DNA of 64,000 nt from Bacteroides faecium (GTDB lineage: Bacteria > Bacteroidota > Bacteroidia > Bacteroidales > Bacteroidaceae). The first letter of the stretch is position 1; the number at the start of each line of letters is the position of its first letter. This document shows, piece after piece, positions 1-7,389 of the stretch. Both the position numbers and the translations under genes were made by a program. The notes beneath the pieces were generated by a model that did no database searches, was not told the origin of the DNA, and saw only the letters and a program-made list of their open reading frames with translations. The DNA lies in contig NZ_CP050831.1 in NCBI RefSeq assembly GCF_012113595.1, forward strand, positions 5,518,001 to 5,582,000, read 5' to 3'.

Positions 1-827
1 ACTATCTCTTTTATATCATCATGTGTGTAATAACCGCCATACAACGTGTCGCCTTCCACAATCCGTAGCTTGTCCTCAGGAATCAGGAAGTCCGTATTGT
101 CTTCCTCTATCGCACGTGCCATACAGCCACGGTCGTGCTTGTTGAACTGTCTCCATGCTCCTTTTTCCGTCAGCAACGGATATTTCTCAATCTCTATGCG
201 CCAGCCCTGGTCGTCGGTGAGATGCCAGTGGAATTTGTTCAGTTTGTATAAAGACATCAAGTCCAACACGTGCTTCACTTCCTCTTTATTCCAAAAGTGA
301 CGGGAAGCGTCCAGCATAAATCCGCGCCACTCAAAACGGGGAGCGTCCTCTATCTGTACGGCAGGAATGGAGTAAGCCTGCTTCGCACCCTGTATTTCTA
401 TTTCGGCGGGAAGTAGCTGGCGGATAGTAGTAATGGCGGAAATAATACCCGAATAATCATTGGCTTCCACCCGGATAAATTCCGGTGTAGACTGGAGTTT
501 GTAAGAACCGGGCTTCCCGTCGGTATTACCGGCATTTCCGGTATTCCCCAACTGGAAATAGACATCTACCTGATTTTTATCAGCAGTGACTTCGACAGAA
601 GACGACACTACGTTTCGAAGAATCTCTTGCAGGTAGCCGACTGCCGGAAAGAGGGACTGGTCGGACACTCCTATCTTCATTTCATCCTTAAAAACGAAAG
701 CGCCCGACTGCTCGGTCAGACTTACGGGGGTAGGCAAAATTGCGACTTCCTGCTTGACAACAGACGTGCAAGCAGAAAACACACAAGCTGATACAATCAG
801 CAGAGAGGTACTTAGTTGTTTGAACAT
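1..827 (-). CDS. Beta-N-acetylhexosaminidase, GH20 family, 5' part only
   Basis: The reverse strand is open from an ATG at 827 to the left edge, so about 275 N-terminal residues are present and the C-terminus lies outside. The protein begins MFKQLSTSLLIVSACVFSAC, a lipoprotein signal with Cys at the cleavage site, so it is probably tethered to an envelope membrane. Residues up to about 130 look like the GH20b alpha/beta domain. After that come ARHFW-like and NKFHWHLTDDQGWRIEI stretches typical of the start of the GH20 TIM barrel. Family knowledge: these enzymes remove terminal GlcNAc or GalNAc from glycans by substrate-assisted catalysis using a neighbouring Asp-Glu pair. That pair would lie beyond the edge and cannot be checked. 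The exact substrate is unknown. Confidence 0.9.
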   Translation of the reverse strand, partial: MFKQLSTSLLIVSACVFSACTSVVKQEVAILPTPVSLTEQSGAFVFKDEMKIGVSDQSLFPAVGYLQEILRNVVSSSVEVTADKNQVDVYFQLGNTGNAGNTDGKPGSYKLQSTPEFIRVEANDYSGIISAITTIRQLLPAEIEIQGAKQAYSIPAVQIEDAPRFEWRGFMLDASRHFWNKEEVKHVLDLMSLYKLNKFHWHLTDDQGWRIEIEKYPLLTEKGAWRQFNKHDRGCMARAIEEDNTDFLIPEDKLRIVEGDTLYGGYYTHDDIKEI

Positions 828-962
828 GAGGTTAACTATTTAATAAATGATTTGTCCTGTTTTTAATTGACTATCTATATATAATACAACTAAAACAGGC
901 AAACTACTAAAAGGGAATGAAAACTTTTTTGCGTCTTGGGTTCACAAATTGCCATAAATGAT

Positions 963-970
963 TATCTTTG
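963..970 (+). promoter_or_regulatory. Probable -7 promoter box for the CDF exporter gene
   Basis: TATCTTTG matches the Bacteroides TAnnTTTG -7 element and lies 41 bp before the ATG at 1012. No convincing TTTG -33 box is found at the usual spacing, so strength is uncertain. Confidence 0.5.
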
Positions 971-1011
971 AACCCAATTATCACTACAAATAAGGATAAA
1001 GACCCGCTTAA

Positions 1012-1926
1012 ATGTCAAGAGAGAATATCTTAATCAAAACCTCATGGATTAGCACCATAGGTAATGCAATCCTGTCTGCATCAAAAATCATTATTGGTTT
1101 GTTAGCCGGAAGTCTGGCGGTACTTGGCGATGGTATCGACTCGGCAACGGATGTCATTATCTCTGTCGTCATGATTTTCACGGCACGGGTCATCAGCCGC
1201 CCGCCTTCAAAGAAATACGTGTTCGGCTATGAGAAAGCGGAAGGCATCGCGACGAAGATTCTGTCGCTTGTGATATTTTATGCCGGTATGCAAATGTTAC
1301 TGTCGTCCGTCACAAGCATCTTTTCGGATGAAGTGAAAGAAATCCCATCGGCTATCGCTATTTATGTGACTATATTCTCTATCGTCGGCAAACTGCTGCT
1401 GGCTTCGTACCAGTACAAGCAGGGAAAGAAAATAGACAGTTCCATGCTGACGGCGAATGCGATAAATATGCGTAATGATGTTGTCATTTCGGCAGGAGTT
1501 TTATTAGGGTTGATTTTTACTTTTATATTCAAATTGCCGATACTCGATTCGATAACGGGATTGATAATCAGCCTCTTTATCATCAAGTCGTCCATCGGCA
1601 TTTTCCTCGACTCGAATGTGGAGCTTATGGATGGCGTGAAGGATGTCAATGTGTATAATAAGATATTCGAAGCTGTCGAGAAAGTGCCGGGAGCAAGTAA
1701 TCCGCACCGGGTCAGGTCGAGAATGATAGGAAACCGGTATATAATTACGCTCGATATAGAGGTGAATCCGCAGATTACGATTACACAGGCGCATGAGATT
1801 GCCGGAGCGGTGGAGAAAAGTATCGAAAGCTCGATTGATAATGTCTATGATATTTTGGTGCATGTGGAACCTGCCGGGGAGTGTCAGACGGATGAGAAAT
1901 TCGGGGTAGACAAGGATATGGTGTGA
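1012..1926 (+). CDS. Cation diffusion facilitator (CDF) exporter, FieF/MntE-like
   Basis: A 304-residue protein with about six transmembrane segments followed by a cytoplasmic CDF tail (ending HVEPAGECQTDEKFG). Family members export divalent metals from the cytoplasm in exchange for protons. The TM2 half of the transport site is intact (D43-x3-D47 in GIDSATD). The TM5 half reads N152-x3-D156 (INMRND), where zinc transporters normally have His-x3-Asp. The missing His argues against zinc and would fit manganese or iron, but this is inference. The zinc-type CDF at 16097-16999 has His at both places and makes a useful contrast. The last codons form part of a 31-bp repeat that recurs after the next gene. 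Confidence 0.88.
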   Translation: MSRENILIKTSWISTIGNAILSASKIIIGLLAGSLAVLGDGIDSATDVIISVVMIFTARVISRPPSKKYVFGYEKAEGIATKILSLVIFYAGMQMLLSSVTSIFSDEVKEIPSAIAIYVTIFSIVGKLLLASYQYKQGKKIDSSMLTANAINMRNDVVISAGVLLGLIFTFIFKLPILDSITGLIISLFIIKSSIGIFLDSNVELMDGVKDVNVYNKIFEAVEKVPGASNPHRVRSRMIGNRYIITLDIEVNPQITITQAHEIAGAVEKSIESSIDNVYDILVHVEPAGECQTDEKFGVDKDMV

Positions 1927-1936
1927 CACGTGAAAA
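1906..1936 (+). repeat. Direct repeat, copy 1 (end of CDF gene)
   Basis: A 31-bp stretch starting GTAGACAAGGATATGG and ending GTGACACGTGAAAA. It covers the last CDF codons and the stop. It is repeated at 3604-3635 with a single inserted T. The two copies bracket the AAA-ATPase gene. Confidence 0.85.
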
Positions 1937-2015
1937 TCTTCGGCAACAAAGAAAGCTATTCCGCTTCTTTTTCTTAACTTTGCATTCATCGTTCACATTT
2001 TAATAAAAATTTGAT

Positions 2016-3581
2016 ATGGAAGAAGGAACATTCAGGCGCTATCCTATCGGGATACAGGATTTTGAACAGTTGCGCAACAATAAATATATCTATGTTGATA
2101 AAACTGCATTGATTTATCAACTTGTCAGTACAAACACTGTTTATTTCTTGAGTCGTCCCCGTCGTTTCGGAAAGAGTCTGCTCATCTCTACGTTCGAAGC
2201 CTATTTTCTGGGAAAGAAAGAACTTTTCAACGGGCTCGACATGGAGCAGTTGGAGAAAGACTGGACAGTGTATCCGGTATTACATATCGACTTTAGCGGA
2301 AGTAAATATATGGAAGCAGAGTCACTTCGCGCATCTATCAATGTTCAGCTGTTACTTTGGGAAAACATCTACGGACGTCAGGAAGGCGAAGACACATTTA
2401 GTTTGCGACTCGAAGGTATCATCCGCCGCGCTTATGAACAAACCGGGCAGCAGGTTGTCGTATTGGTGGACGAATATGATGCCCCAATGTTGGACAGTAA
2501 CAACAACCATGATTTGCAACGTGAAATCCGCGGTATCATGCGCGACTTCTTCAGTCCTTTGAAAAAGTCAGGCAAATATCTCCGTTTCCTCTTCCTGACG
2601 GGCATCAGCAAATTCAGCCAGATGAGCATATTCAGCGAACTGAATAATCTTCAGAACGTCAGCATGAGCGATAATTACAGCACTATCTGCGGTATCACCG
2701 AACAGGAACTGCTGACACAGATGAAAATTGATGTCGAACAGATGGCACAAGCCAACGATGAAACGTATGAAGAGGCGTGTGCCCACTTGAAGAAGCAATA
2801 TGACGGATATCATTTCAGTAAATCCTGTGTGGACGTGTACAACCCTTTCAGCTTGATTAATGCTTTTGCCCAAAAGAGCTATGAGAACTACTGGTTTTCT
2901 ACCGGTACCCCTACCTTTCTGATAGAACTCCTGCAACAAATGAACTTTGACATCCGTCTGCTCGACCGTATGGACGCCAAGCCGGAAGACTTCGACAAGG
3001 CTACGGATTGTCTCACCGACCCCATTCCAGTGCTCTACCAAAGCGGTTATCTCACAATCAAGTCGTACGATACTTTCTTCCGTACCTATACATTAGGCTA
3101 CCCGAACGAGGAAGTGAGAATCGGCTTTATCGAGTCGCTCATCCCTTCTTATCTTTACCAACCAACGCGCGAAAGTAACTTTTATGTAGTGTCCTTTGTG
3201 CGTGATTTAATGAAGGGAAACCTTGAATCTTGCCTTGAACGCACCCGGTCTTTCTTCTCCTCTATTCCGAACGACCTGAACAACAAAGAGGAAAAACATT
3301 ATCAAACTATATTCTATCTTCTGTTCCGCTTGATGGGACAATATGTGGATACCGAAGTCAAAAGCGCTGTCGGACGAGCGGATGTGGTTATCAAAATGCA
3401 GGATGTCATTTATGTACTTGAATTTAAAATGGACGGCACCGCAGAAGAGGCTTTAGCGCAGATTAACAGCAAAGGGTATGCGATTCCTTATGAGGCAGAC
3501 CACCGGAAAGTGGTGAAGGTCGGCATCAACTTCGACAGTACCACGAGAACGATTGGAAACTGGAAAATCGAAACGGATTAA
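2016..3581 (+). CDS. AAA-ATPase-like protein with C-terminal PD-(D/E)XK nuclease domain
   Basis: A 521-residue protein of the AAA-ATPase_like plus PDDEXK_9 (DUF1703) family, which is multi-copy in many Bacteroides genomes. The N-terminal part starts with the family's RRYPIGIQDFEQLR block and has a Walker A loop (RRFGKS, K53) and a Walker B strand (VVVLVDEYD, D152-E153). The C-terminal part has a nuclease-like core: D456 in RADVV, then E469-F-K471 in VLEFKMDG, the D...ExK arrangement. The biological role of the family is not established; defence or mobile-element functions have been suggested. A TAACTTTG box at 1975-1982 may be its own promoter. The gene sits between direct repeats, which suggests that it was inserted after the CDF gene. 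Confidence 0.88.
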   Translation: MEEGTFRRYPIGIQDFEQLRNNKYIYVDKTALIYQLVSTNTVYFLSRPRRFGKSLLISTFEAYFLGKKELFNGLDMEQLEKDWTVYPVLHIDFSGSKYMEAESLRASINVQLLLWENIYGRQEGEDTFSLRLEGIIRRAYEQTGQQVVVLVDEYDAPMLDSNNNHDLQREIRGIMRDFFSPLKKSGKYLRFLFLTGISKFSQMSIFSELNNLQNVSMSDNYSTICGITEQELLTQMKIDVEQMAQANDETYEEACAHLKKQYDGYHFSKSCVDVYNPFSLINAFAQKSYENYWFSTGTPTFLIELLQQMNFDIRLLDRMDAKPEDFDKATDCLTDPIPVLYQSGYLTIKSYDTFFRTYTLGYPNEEVRIGFIESLIPSYLYQPTRESNFYVVSFVRDLMKGNLESCLERTRSFFSSIPNDLNNKEEKHYQTIFYLLFRLMGQYVDTEVKSAVGRADVVIKMQDVIYVLEFKMDGTAEEALAQINSKGYAIPYEADHRKVVKVGINFDSTTRTIGNWKIETD

Positions 3582-3612
3582 CAGCGTACGCCACTTGCTT
3601 GAAGTAGACAAG
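3575..3612 (-). pseudogene. Short remnant resembling an AraC-type membrane regulator gene
   Basis: This stretch matches 8474-8511, inside the AraC-type regulator gene, at 32 of 38 positions by direct count. All six differences are transitions. Read on the minus strand it gives LVYFKQVAYAVNP against LVCFKQMAHAINP in the intact gene. It overlaps the ATPase stop codon and the second direct repeat. It is most simply a leftover of another gene of this type, but it is short and could be a chance match. Confidence 0.35.
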
Positions 3613-3635
3613 GATATGGTTGTGACACGTGAAAA
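3604..3635 (+). repeat. Direct repeat, copy 2 (after the ATPase gene)
   Basis: The second copy of the repeat at 1906-1936, with one extra T (ATGGTTGTG instead of ATGGTGTG). It runs straight into the terminator hairpin at 3632-3677, which may have been the original terminator of the CDF gene. Confidence 0.85.
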
Positions 3636-3677
3636 AGGCAGCAGTTGCTCTCGTCTGTGAGTAACTGCTGCCTTTTT
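3632..3677. terminator. Rho-independent terminator, usable on both strands
   Basis: Near-perfect 19-bp inverted repeat (AAAAAGGCAGCAGTTGCTC paired with GAGTAACTGCTGCCTTTTT, one G-T wobble) with an 8-nt loop. It has A and T tracts on the outer sides, so it can end transcription from either direction. Confidence 0.85.
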
Positions 3678-3726
3678 GCGTGTTCTGTGCTGTCGTAGCC
3701 GGGAAATTAGGGTGTATTGCCACAGC

Positions 3727-3841
3727 TTGCTGTGGTGCGTTTCCCTAACTTGTTGTGGCATGCTCCCCTAGCCTGCTATGGCATGCTTCCCTAGCCTGCT
3801 GCGGCACGTCTCCCCAACCTACTGCGGCACACATCCCTTTC
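3727..3841. repeat. Five degenerate 23-bp tandem repeats
   Basis: Five consecutive units of exactly 23 bp start at 3727, 3750, 3773, 3796 and 3819. Each has the pattern (T/C)TGCTGTGGCATGC followed by TNCCCTAGC, with substitutions. The array lies between the terminator and the 3' end of the convergent lipoprotein gene. The unit is not a multiple of three and no gene crosses it. Confidence 0.8.
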
Positions 3842-3862
3842 CGCCGTTCCGGTTTTACGTAT

Positions 3863-4978
3863 TCAATAGGCTGTTGCTTTGATACGCAGCTTGATGGCAT
3901 TTTCGGCTGTATCCAGTACCAGTTCGCAGTTTTCAGAGGTTACATAACTACCGGTGACGTCCATTTCCAATGAGGTGATTTTCTCAAGATCGAGTTGAGT
4001 TAAGGTGTATCCGTCTCCTTTCACCACCGTGAATCCACCTTCGGGAAAATGGGATGGCCGCATCACCCATTGAGCCACAAACGTCAGTTTGTACGGGTTG
4101 GCAAGTGCTTTGGTCAGAGTCATCGGCATCAGTGTGCTTGCGTTATCATAGGAGAACATAAGCTCGGCGTTCTCCCATGTCCCCCCTTTGTAGAAGAAGC
4201 TGCCGCCTTCATCACTGTTATATTCATTTGTTTGCAATACGATTCTCCCGTTCACGGAAGAACCTTCATCCATAATAAGCTGGCATCCCTCAAAGACATA
4301 AACAGCCCGGCCGGTAGGATTATCAAGCTTTGCCCCGCTGCCAAGTATCAACTTCGAATTCGTCCGATAAAGCGCTATCACACAATTTGAGTCATCAGTG
4401 GTATTCATCTTGATATTGCTGAGTTTCAGGGTGGTTGATTCTACAGCGATGACGTCTGAGCCTGTTACATTAGACAAAGTAAATCCACCGCCATCCAGTT
4501 CGATATACCGGTGCGGGTCTGAAGACTCTCCACACCAGAGTCCGAGTTCAAACCCTGCTCCCAGCCTGATTTTCGTAGGGCTATCGGGGTTGGTGGAAGC
4601 ATCTTCGAACGCAGTTTGTAGTTGCTCGGGAGTATTGATAATTACAGCATCCGATACCGTTACGACACAGGTTGCCGACTTACCGCCTGCCGTTGCCGTG
4701 ACGGTGGCGGTTCCTTCGGTCAGGGCGTTCACTTTCCCGTTTTGGTCTACGGTGACCACGGTGGTCTTATCGCTGCTCCATGTCACGGTGTTTTCCGTTG
4801 CGCCGGCAGGAGTTACGGTGGCGGTCAGTGTTTCCGAGCTGTTGGAATTCAGCAGGAGTGTTTCCTTGTCAAGGGTGATTTTCTCTACCGGTGTAGAGTT
4901 GTCTTTGTCGTCGCCGCCGCAGGCGGTTACCAACGTTGCTGCCACAAGGCAGAGGAAAAAGATTCTTAGTTGTTTCAT
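3863..4978 (-). CDS. Lipoprotein with Big2 immunoglobulin-like domain and beta-helix-like C-terminal part
   Basis: A 371-residue lipoprotein. The signal is MKQLRIFFLCLVAATLVTAC, with the Cys as the lipid anchor. Residues about 30-110 form a Big2 (bacterial Ig-like group 2) domain with the usual VTWSSDKTTVVTVDQNGKV and GTATVTATAG blocks. The remaining 260 residues have repeated short strands (ELDGGGFTLSNV, KLSNIKM, KLILGSGAKL) like a right-handed beta-helix. No catalytic motif is recognised. It is a paralogue of the protein at 5972-7171, with almost the same signal and Big2 domain. It appears to be the third gene of an operon with 5972-7171 and 5099-5911. A surface adhesin or glycan-binding role is possible but unproven. 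Confidence 0.85.
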   Translation of the reverse strand: MKQLRIFFLCLVAATLVTACGGDDKDNSTPVEKITLDKETLLLNSNSSETLTATVTPAGATENTVTWSSDKTTVVTVDQNGKVNALTEGTATVTATAGGKSATCVVTVSDAVIINTPEQLQTAFEDASTNPDSPTKIRLGAGFELGLWCGESSDPHRYIELDGGGFTLSNVTGSDVIAVESTTLKLSNIKMNTTDDSNCVIALYRTNSKLILGSGAKLDNPTGRAVYVFEGCQLIMDEGSSVNGRIVLQTNEYNSDEGGSFFYKGGTWENAELMFSYDNASTLMPMTLTKALANPYKLTFVAQWVMRPSHFPEGGFTVVKGDGYTLTQLDLEKITSLEMDVTGSYVTSENCELVLDTAENAIKLRIKATAY

Positions 4979-5098
4979 GCGTCTTTCTGTTTTCTTTAAA
5001 ATGGTAAATTATGAAAGGCTGCCGCCTTTTTTGTTTGCCATGAGGACGGATGCGCTGTCTGCAGCCGGACTGTCCGCCCTCATTCGTGACCTGCTTCT

Positions 5099-5911
5099 TT
5101 ATGCAGCCGGGTCGGGGGTTTCACCTCCTCCGGGGATTTCAGGGTCGGGCGCTTCGCCGCCACCGCCGCCACCCGCGTTTTCGTCACCCAGCAGAATCGG
5201 GAAACGGTAAGAGCGTGGCGTTTTCAATGCCTTGTTGCTTCCGCTATATTGTGTCGTGACGCTTAGCGCATAGAGCTTTCCGGCTTCTATGGCAGGTAGC
5301 ATGATGGTGAGTTGTGACGGTGCGTTGTGAACGATGACGGACACTTTCAACGGGACGGCTCCCTCTTCGTCTTTGGTGAGATAGATGCCGACCGAAGGGT
5401 CGTCACCGAGGATTTTAATGTTGCTTCCGCTGATAACGGCAGGACCGCCGGAAGTGATGACCTGGCTGATACTCTTCGTCACGGAGTCGGTGATGGAGTT
5501 GATGACCGGCCCCGTCTGTGCCAGCCCGTTGCAGATTACTTTTACGGCTTTGAGCTGGTCGCGCAGCAGTTGTCCCGGTGTGTAGGACACACCGAGCGAG
5601 TGCTTCGTGGCGTCAAACTGGGCGTTCTCCCCGAGGAACGAACCGCGTACGGTGACGATGTACTGTCCCACACCGTCTACCACGCTCTTCCCTTCGGCGA
5701 TGGCTTCCACCTTCTTCTGGTCGGCAAGGTCGAGGATGTTCTCGATGGTTTCCTGCCGGTACTCGGTACGCTCCTTGATGATGCGTGCTGCGATTTCTTT
5801 GTTGTGCAGACTGCCTGTGATGCGTGCGCGTCCGGTGTAGTCGCCTTTTTGTTCGGTCATGATGTTGTCGTAAAGGTCAACATTGAGCGTGATTTTTTCG
5901 TTTGTTGCCAT
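5099..5911 (-). CDS. HU-like DNA-binding domain plus DUF4469 (Ig-fold) protein
   Basis: A 270-residue protein with no signal peptide. The N-terminal 120 residues match the Bacteroides HU-like DNA-binding family: a block like KERTEYRQETIENILDLADQKKVEAIAEG, then GQYIVTVRGSFLG. The C-terminal 90 residues (SGSNIKILGDDPSVGIYL to ALKTPRSYRFPILLG) match DUF4469, an Ig-like fold. The protein ends in a low-complexity Gly/Pro/Glu tail with a run of six glycines. Family knowledge says only that the N-terminus resembles HU; whether it binds DNA here is untested. It is unusual that a seemingly cytoplasmic protein lies between two surface lipoprotein genes, 60 bp and 120 bp from them on the same strand. 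Confidence 0.8.
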   Translation of the reverse strand: MATNEKITLNVDLYDNIMTEQKGDYTGRARITGSLHNKEIAARIIKERTEYRQETIENILDLADQKKVEAIAEGKSVVDGVGQYIVTVRGSFLGENAQFDATKHSLGVSYTPGQLLRDQLKAVKVICNGLAQTGPVINSITDSVTKSISQVITSGGPAVISGSNIKILGDDPSVGIYLTKDEEGAVPLKVSVIVHNAPSQLTIMLPAIEAGKLYALSVTTQYSGSNKALKTPRSYRFPILLGDENAGGGGGGEAPDPEIPGGGETPDPAA

Positions 5912-5971
5912 GATAATGATTGTTTTAAGGAAAGTGAATATCTATTTATTAGTTACGTTCTGTGCTGCTTG

Positions 5972-7171
5972 TCATTTCGCACGTATCTTGATAGCATTAC
6001 CGTCCAGATAAAGTTCGAAATAACTGTCATAATATGTCATGCCCCCAGTAGTATTAGTCATCAGATGGAACTTCATAAGATCACTGTCAGTCAAGGTGTA
6101 GCTGTCGGTTCCCTTAACAACGGTTTCGGCTCCTGGCCGGACAGTGAAACTATTCAACACGTAATCATATAGATCTAATCTAAAATCAGAATCCGCCGGA
6201 AGTTCGTTTTCAACCGTAACGGTGGGGATGGTCACTTGATTGCCATTAATCGCAGCTTGCAGACAGAGGCTCCGTTCACTCCCATACATTCCCTCCTCCC
6301 TTGCTTTTATTTTTCCGCCTTTCAGTTGCAGTATTCCTGTAGGGGCAACAAGCACTTCCTGCCCCTTTATGCTTTTGGAGATTTCAGCATCGCCTTCCAT
6401 AATGAGCGTGGCATTATCACCGACAGAGATACCAATTAGCTGGTCATTATCATTCCCATTGCCGGAATATAGTTCGAAGCCGTTACCCAGCGTTAGTTTG
6501 CAAGACGCCCTAACAAATATGCAGGCGACTTCATCAGCTGAATGGGCAGCAGCATTTCCATAAATGTTGAGGTTGGTCAGCTTCAATGACGCGCCGTTTG
6601 TTAGCTCAAAAAGGCTTTTGTCGCTAGCGGTACGGGAAATATTATAATTATCGCCGCTGATAGGATTATTTCCGCCGTCGATAGCAATGTGTTTGCCGTC
6701 TATTGAAAAGGCAAAATGCTCTGCATCCGCAGCAACCTCAAAGCCTTTACCGAGGATGATTTGTGTTGGTGCATCCGCAGTGCCGTCTGCCGTTTCAATA
6801 GCGGTTTTCAGTTCGGCTGCGGTAGTGACAAGCGTCTTGTTGCTGACCGTCACAAGGCAGGTGGCGGACTTTTCGCGTGCGGTGGCGGTGATGGTAGCTG
6901 TTCCTTCAGCTACGGCGGTCACCAGTCCGTCTTTACTTACGGTGGCTACGGAAGTTTTGTCACTGCTCCATACTACGGATTCGGCAGTCACCCGGTCGGG
7001 GACAATGGTGGGAACCAGCGTTTCGGTCGCTCCCGATTTCAGGGTCAGAGTCTCATGATTGAGGGTGATGCTCTCTACGGGCACAGAGTTGTCGTCATTG
7101 TTGTCGTCGCCACAGGCGGTTGCCAACGTTGCTGCCATAAGGCAGAGGAAAAAGATTCTTAGTTGTTTCAT
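5972..7171 (-). CDS. Lipoprotein with Big2 domain, paralogue of the gene at 3863-4978
   Basis: A 399-residue lipoprotein. Its signal MKQLRIFFLCLMAATLATAC is nearly identical to that of the paralogue. A Big2 domain follows (residues about 32-112; SVVWSSDKTSVATVSKDGLV, EGTATITATA). The C-terminal part is Gly- and Asn-rich with short repeated strands (GNNPISGDNYNIS, KLTNLNIYGNAAA, LIMEGDAEIS) that suggest a beta-helix. The C-terminal ends of the two paralogues also resemble each other (TVVKGDGYTLTQLDLEK and TVVKGTDSYTLTDSDLMKF). It is the first gene of the apparent operon. Upstream lie a -7 box and direct repeats that may be bound by the neighbouring AraC-type regulator. Function unknown. Confidence 0.85.
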   Translation of the reverse strand: MKQLRIFFLCLMAATLATACGDDNNDDNSVPVESITLNHETLTLKSGATETLVPTIVPDRVTAESVVWSSDKTSVATVSKDGLVTAVAEGTATITATAREKSATCLVTVSNKTLVTTAAELKTAIETADGTADAPTQIILGKGFEVAADAEHFAFSIDGKHIAIDGGNNPISGDNYNISRTASDKSLFELTNGASLKLTNLNIYGNAAAHSADEVACIFVRASCKLTLGNGFELYSGNGNDNDQLIGISVGDNATLIMEGDAEISKSIKGQEVLVAPTGILQLKGGKIKAREEGMYGSERSLCLQAAINGNQVTIPTVTVENELPADSDFRLDLYDYVLNSFTVRPGAETVVKGTDSYTLTDSDLMKFHLMTNTTGGMTYYDSYFELYLDGNAIKIRAK

Positions 7172-7221
7172 ACTTCTTTTGTCTTTCTAAAAGGGTGAAT
7201 AAATCGTGTTCTCTTTTCGGA

Positions 7222-7229
7222 CAAAAGTA
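7222..7229 (-). promoter_or_regulatory. Probable -7 box of the Big2 lipoprotein operon
   Basis: On the minus strand this reads TACTTTTG, matching TAnnTTTG, and lies about 50 bp before the ATG at 7171. No TTTG lies at the standard 19-20 bp upstream; the nearest is 25 bp away inside the direct repeat, which would suit an activator-dependent promoter. Confidence 0.5.
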
Positions 7230-7248
7230 ATATGCAACAACGAAAAGG

Positions 7249-7300
7249 TATAGCCAAAATCCTGCATTGTATAGCCAAAATCCTGCAAATCTTGCAGGAT
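7249..7300. promoter_or_regulatory. Candidate AraC-type operator: direct repeats plus a palindrome
   Basis: The 18-bp sequence TATAGCCAAAATCCTGCA occurs at 7249-7266 and again at 7270-7287, a period of 21 bp or two helical turns. The second copy runs into an inverted repeat ATCCTGCA-N5-TGCAGGAT (7280-7300). The sites begin about 20 bp upstream of the -7 box of the lipoprotein operon and lie next to an AraC-family gene. AraC-type proteins typically bind such direct repeats. Binding itself is inferred. Confidence 0.6.
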
Positions 7301-7389
7301 TGCCGGAAATTCCATTGTTCGGAGAAACTTCTACCTATGCATTGATGGAAACAACAGCATTTGATGATAAAAGAGTATCGCCTTCTCCT

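Noticed and set aside
4398..5210. Long plus-strand ORF (270 codons) opposite the Big2 lipoprotein and the HU-like gene
   Set aside because: It spans the gap and parts of two real genes in the opposite strand, shows Ser/Val/Thr-rich shadow composition, and matches no domain.
5327..6172. Plus-strand ORF of 281 codons opposite the HU-like gene
   Set aside because: Shadow of 5099-5911; the minus-strand protein has recognisable domains.
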